A stretch of 8,552 nucleotides of DNA, from NCBI GenBank assembly GCA_029939385.1, contig JAOZSZ010000049.1, forward strand, positions 1-8,552, given 5' to 3'. The position numbers were made by a program, and so were the translations under genes. A model generated the notes under the pieces. The model was not told where the DNA came from. It saw only the letters and a list, made by a program, of their open reading frames with translations, and ran no database searches. Origin of the DNA: Pontiella sp. (GTDB lineage Bacteria; Verrucomicrobiota; Kiritimatiellia; Kiritimatiellales; Pontiellaceae). How positions within the stretch are numbered: position 1 is the first letter of the stretch; each line of letters opens with the position of its first letter. Positions 6,982-8,552 of the stretch are shown piece by piece.

Positions 6982-7958
6982 ATATAATTCGTTCCATTAG
7001 AAAATCCGCGCTTTTTGAGAAAGGTGTGGATTTTTTTACGTGCGCCGCGCTTCCCAACCATCGGGAGAACAAAACAGGTTTCAGGGGCGGGGAGTTTATC
7101 GTAGTGAATAACGGGTGTGCCACAGTTAAGGGTGCGCGGTTTTAGGTCGATGTATTGTGTAATACATATTCCATAACGTTCTAAAATCGCAGCTCGTTTA
7201 CGGGTTATTCTTCCTGCGCCCCAAACAATGATGTTGGGGTGATGTAGATTATTTTTCTCCAACCATTTGGAAAGATATTGAGCTTTGGTTTCATAGAAGG
7301 CATCGGTGCTATAGCGTTTGTCGGTACGCGAAAGACGGTTTGGAGGATCATTCCATATGAGGAGTTCTTCGTCCACTTTTCCTGCTTGAACACCCTGGTC
7401 CATCCAGCGTAGCCATAGTTCATAATCTTCAGGAAAAGGACCCTCGCGGTACGCACCAAATTCTTCGAATAGTTCGCGGCGAAACATGGTGGAGGGGTGC
7501 GCGAAAGGCGATTCGATAAAACGACTAAGCATAATATCGCGCGGTTCCATCAGCGAGTTAATCCAGTCGACGTAGGCGGCATAGCCTGCTTGTTGTTCAG
7601 TATTTCCGCCAAATTTAACCCGACACCCGACAATTCCGATGTCTGGAAATGCATCCAGAAATGACGCTTGTTTCTCGATGCGTTCGGGGAGAGAAAAGTC
7701 GTCAGCATCCATTCGAGCAATGTAGTTGCCCTTCGCTACTGCCAATCCATCATTGAGTGCAGAAGTAATACCTCGGTGGGAATGGTCGAGTAATTTTATG
7801 CCGGATTGTTGACGAAGAAGATCGAGGGTTCCGTCGGTGGACCCATCATTGATGACAATAATTTCTAATGATTTGAAGGTTTGTGCTCGGAGGCTTGTTA
7901 AGGCCTCTAAAAGGGTGGCTTCGGCATTGTACACCGGCATAACGACGGAGACACTCAC
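6969..7958 (-). CDS. Family 2 glycosyltransferase with C-terminal Rossmann-like domain
   Basis: A 329-residue protein transferring a sugar from a nucleotide-sugar donor to an unknown acceptor, probably in cell-surface polysaccharide or glycoconjugate assembly at the cytoplasmic side of the membrane. The GT-A fold covers about 1-230: VVMPVYNAE (5-13), INDGSTDG (36-43), metal-binding MDADD (83-87), and PEDYELWLR (176-184), which holds the likely catalytic acid. No membrane helix is visible. Residues 242-329 form a second unit starting IIVWGAGRITRKR (243-255), like a nucleotide-binding GxGxxx loop, then YIDLKPR and GTPVIHYDKLP. Such tails occur on some GT2 enzymes, with role unclear. The start is GTG at 7958, four bases inside the previous gene (GTGA), so expression is probably coupled to it. 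Confidence 0.9.
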   Translation of the reverse strand: MSVSVVMPVYNAEATLLEALTSLRAQTFKSLEIIVINDGSTDGTLDLLRQQSGIKLLDHSHRGITSALNDGLAVAKGNYIARMDADDFSLPERIEKQASFLDAFPDIGIVGCRVKFGGNTEQQAGYAAYVDWINSLMEPRDIMLSRFIESPFAHPSTMFRRELFEEFGAYREGPFPEDYELWLRWMDQGVQAGKVDEELLIWNDPPNRLSRTDKRYSTDAFYETKAQYLSKWLEKNNLHHPNIIVWGAGRITRKRAAILERYGICITQYIDLKPRTLNCGTPVIHYDKLPAPETCFVLPMVGKRGARKKIHTFLKKRGFSNGTNYIFAA

Positions 7959-8314
7959 TCGAGTAGCCAGTCGATCGCTTTTTTGGTGTCGGTGAATACT
8001 TTTACTAATTGACCTTGATTGAGGGCGACCGTTTCGATAAACGAAAAGTTTTGGGAGTTATCCGAATATATAATAGCGCGACGGAGGTCTTGAAGGCCGT
8101 TATTTATTGCATTTTTTGGAAGAGCATAGATTGCATATGTTTCCATATTGACCGTGGCTTGTTGCATATCTAAAAGAATTCTTTTGCAGGGGTGAAGTTT
8201 AATTTCCTGCGCTATTTTCTTTTGTAATATGGCGGTTTCCTCTTGATCAACAACACCTGTTATGACTGCGTAAATATAGTCATTTTCTTTGTGGTATGTA
8301 ATTTTTAGGTTCAT
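7955..8314 (-). CDS. STAS/SpoIIAA-like domain protein
   Basis: A 119-residue soluble protein resembling small STAS/SpoIIAA-like proteins: an N-terminal beta strand pair (YIYAVITGVVD, 13-23), then a KRILLDMQQA core (44-53), RRAIIYSD (78-85), FIETVA (92-97) and the C-terminal VKVFTDTKKAIDWL (104-117). Related proteins bind partners or small ligands. I do not see the classic SpoIIAA DLS phosphorylation site: LDMQQAT takes its place, so an anti-sigma antagonist role is not supported. AGAGGA (8322-8327) stands 7 bases before the ATG, a good ribosome binding site that fixes the start. It overlaps the glycosyltransferase by four bases, so it may regulate or scaffold that enzyme. This is inference. 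Confidence 0.65.
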   Translation of the reverse strand: MNLKITYHKENDYIYAVITGVVDQEETAILQKKIAQEIKLHPCKRILLDMQQATVNMETYAIYALPKNAINNGLQDLRRAIIYSDNSQNFSFIETVALNQGQLVKVFTDTKKAIDWLLE

Positions 8315-8331
8315 TAATTAATCCTCTATTA

Positions 8332-8360
8332 AAGGTATCGTTAAAGGTGCAGACCGTCAA
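8332..8360 (-). promoter_or_regulatory. Candidate sigma70-type promoter of the STAS-like/glycosyltransferase unit
   Basis: On the minus strand TTGACG (8360-8355) is followed 17 bp later by TACCTT (8337-8332). An A/T-only tract (AAAAAAATT type) lies just upstream of the -35 and could act as an UP element. Transcription would begin near 8325, leaving a very short leader that still holds most of the AGAGGA ribosome binding site at 8322-8327. Confidence 0.5.
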
Positions 8361-8384
8361 ATTTTTTTAAAAGAAGGCTCTGGG

Positions 8385-8409
8385 AAGAGGTGAGGTATTA
8401 GGGCCTCTT
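8385..8409 (-). terminator. Possible terminator hairpin after the right-edge gene
   Basis: AAGAGG and CCTCTT arms form a 6-bp stem around a 13-base loop, starting right at the stop codon of the right-edge gene. The T-rich stretch TTCTTTT comes only about 10 bases later, so this is weak as an intrinsic terminator. The 8315-8409 gap holds this hairpin and the promoter above. Confidence 0.3.
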
Positions 8410-8552
8410 TTACGTGAAATAGGAGTGGAATTCCGGGGGTAAGGTATGGAAGTCGATACCCTCAATCCGGGCTGAAAAGTCGTGAGAGTTTAGTGTATTC
8501 CAATAAAGGGTGGTTTGGCCATCCAGTCGACCCGTTCGAAGATCGTGAAGTA
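8410..8552 (-). CDS. C-terminal tail of an unidentified gene, cut by the window edge
   Basis: One minus-strand frame is open from the right edge to TAA at 8412-8410, giving 46 residues. It includes LHDLRTGRLDGQTTLYWN and ends PPEFHSYFT. The other two frames hit stops after 20 and 29 codons. The composition (mixed charged, aromatic and aliphatic residues) looks like real protein, and it lies 95 bp upstream of the STAS-like gene on the same strand. I do not recognise the family from this tail. The intervening promoter suggests the downstream pair can be expressed separately. Confidence 0.55.
   Translation of the reverse strand, partial: LHDLRTGRLDGQTTLYWNTLNSHDFSARIEGIDFHTLPPEFHSYFT

Overview
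This 8.55-kb stretch of bacterial chromosome has about 50% GC, tight gene packing and overlapping gene pairs. All recognisable proteins are ordinary bacterial families. I see no phage, plasmid, CRISPR, rRNA or tRNA signal. The mix of genes (long HrpA, short GreA/B-type factor, YbiT-type ABC-F, Dabb protein) and the many short dispersed palindromes would suit a Verrucomicrobiota/Kiritimatiellota/Lentisphaerota-like (PVC group) organism. That is a weak inference from general resemblance, not a sequence match.

Layout. Positions 1-3647 (minus) are almost all of one very large gene for the DEAH-box RNA helicase HrpA, whose C-terminus runs off the left edge. A 129-bp divergent intergenic region follows. 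Two plus-strand genes come next: a GreA/GreB C-terminal-domain factor (3777-4241) and a conserved protein of unknown function (4296-4859). The 184-bp gap at 4860-5043 starts with a pair of inverted REP-like palindromes and ends with a small hairpin plus T-run. Then come a YbiT-type ABC-F ATPase (5044-6642) and a Dabb-domain protein (6642-6932) sharing one base. Convergent to these on the minus strand is a two-gene unit: a STAS/SpoIIAA-like protein (7955-8314) and a family 2 glycosyltransferase with a C-terminal Rossmann-like domain (6969-7958), overlapping by four bases. At the right edge is the 46-codon tail of another minus-strand gene (8410-8552).

How the genes may work together. HrpA, the Gre-type factor and the ABC-F protein belong to families that act on RNA, RNA polymerase and the ribosome, so the left two thirds of the window leans towards gene-expression maintenance. 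They are separate transcription units and no joint pathway is shown. The STAS-like/glycosyltransferase pair is probably co-translated from one promoter.

The most unusual features are repeats rather than genes. A 44-bp perfect palindrome (two tandem copies of a 22-bp palindrome) and an 80-bp REP/BIME-like element both lie inside the hrpA reading frame without breaking it. The second looks related to the palindrome pair at 4851-4902, which supplies the stop codon of the unknown gene. I did not find a convincing new multi-gene system.
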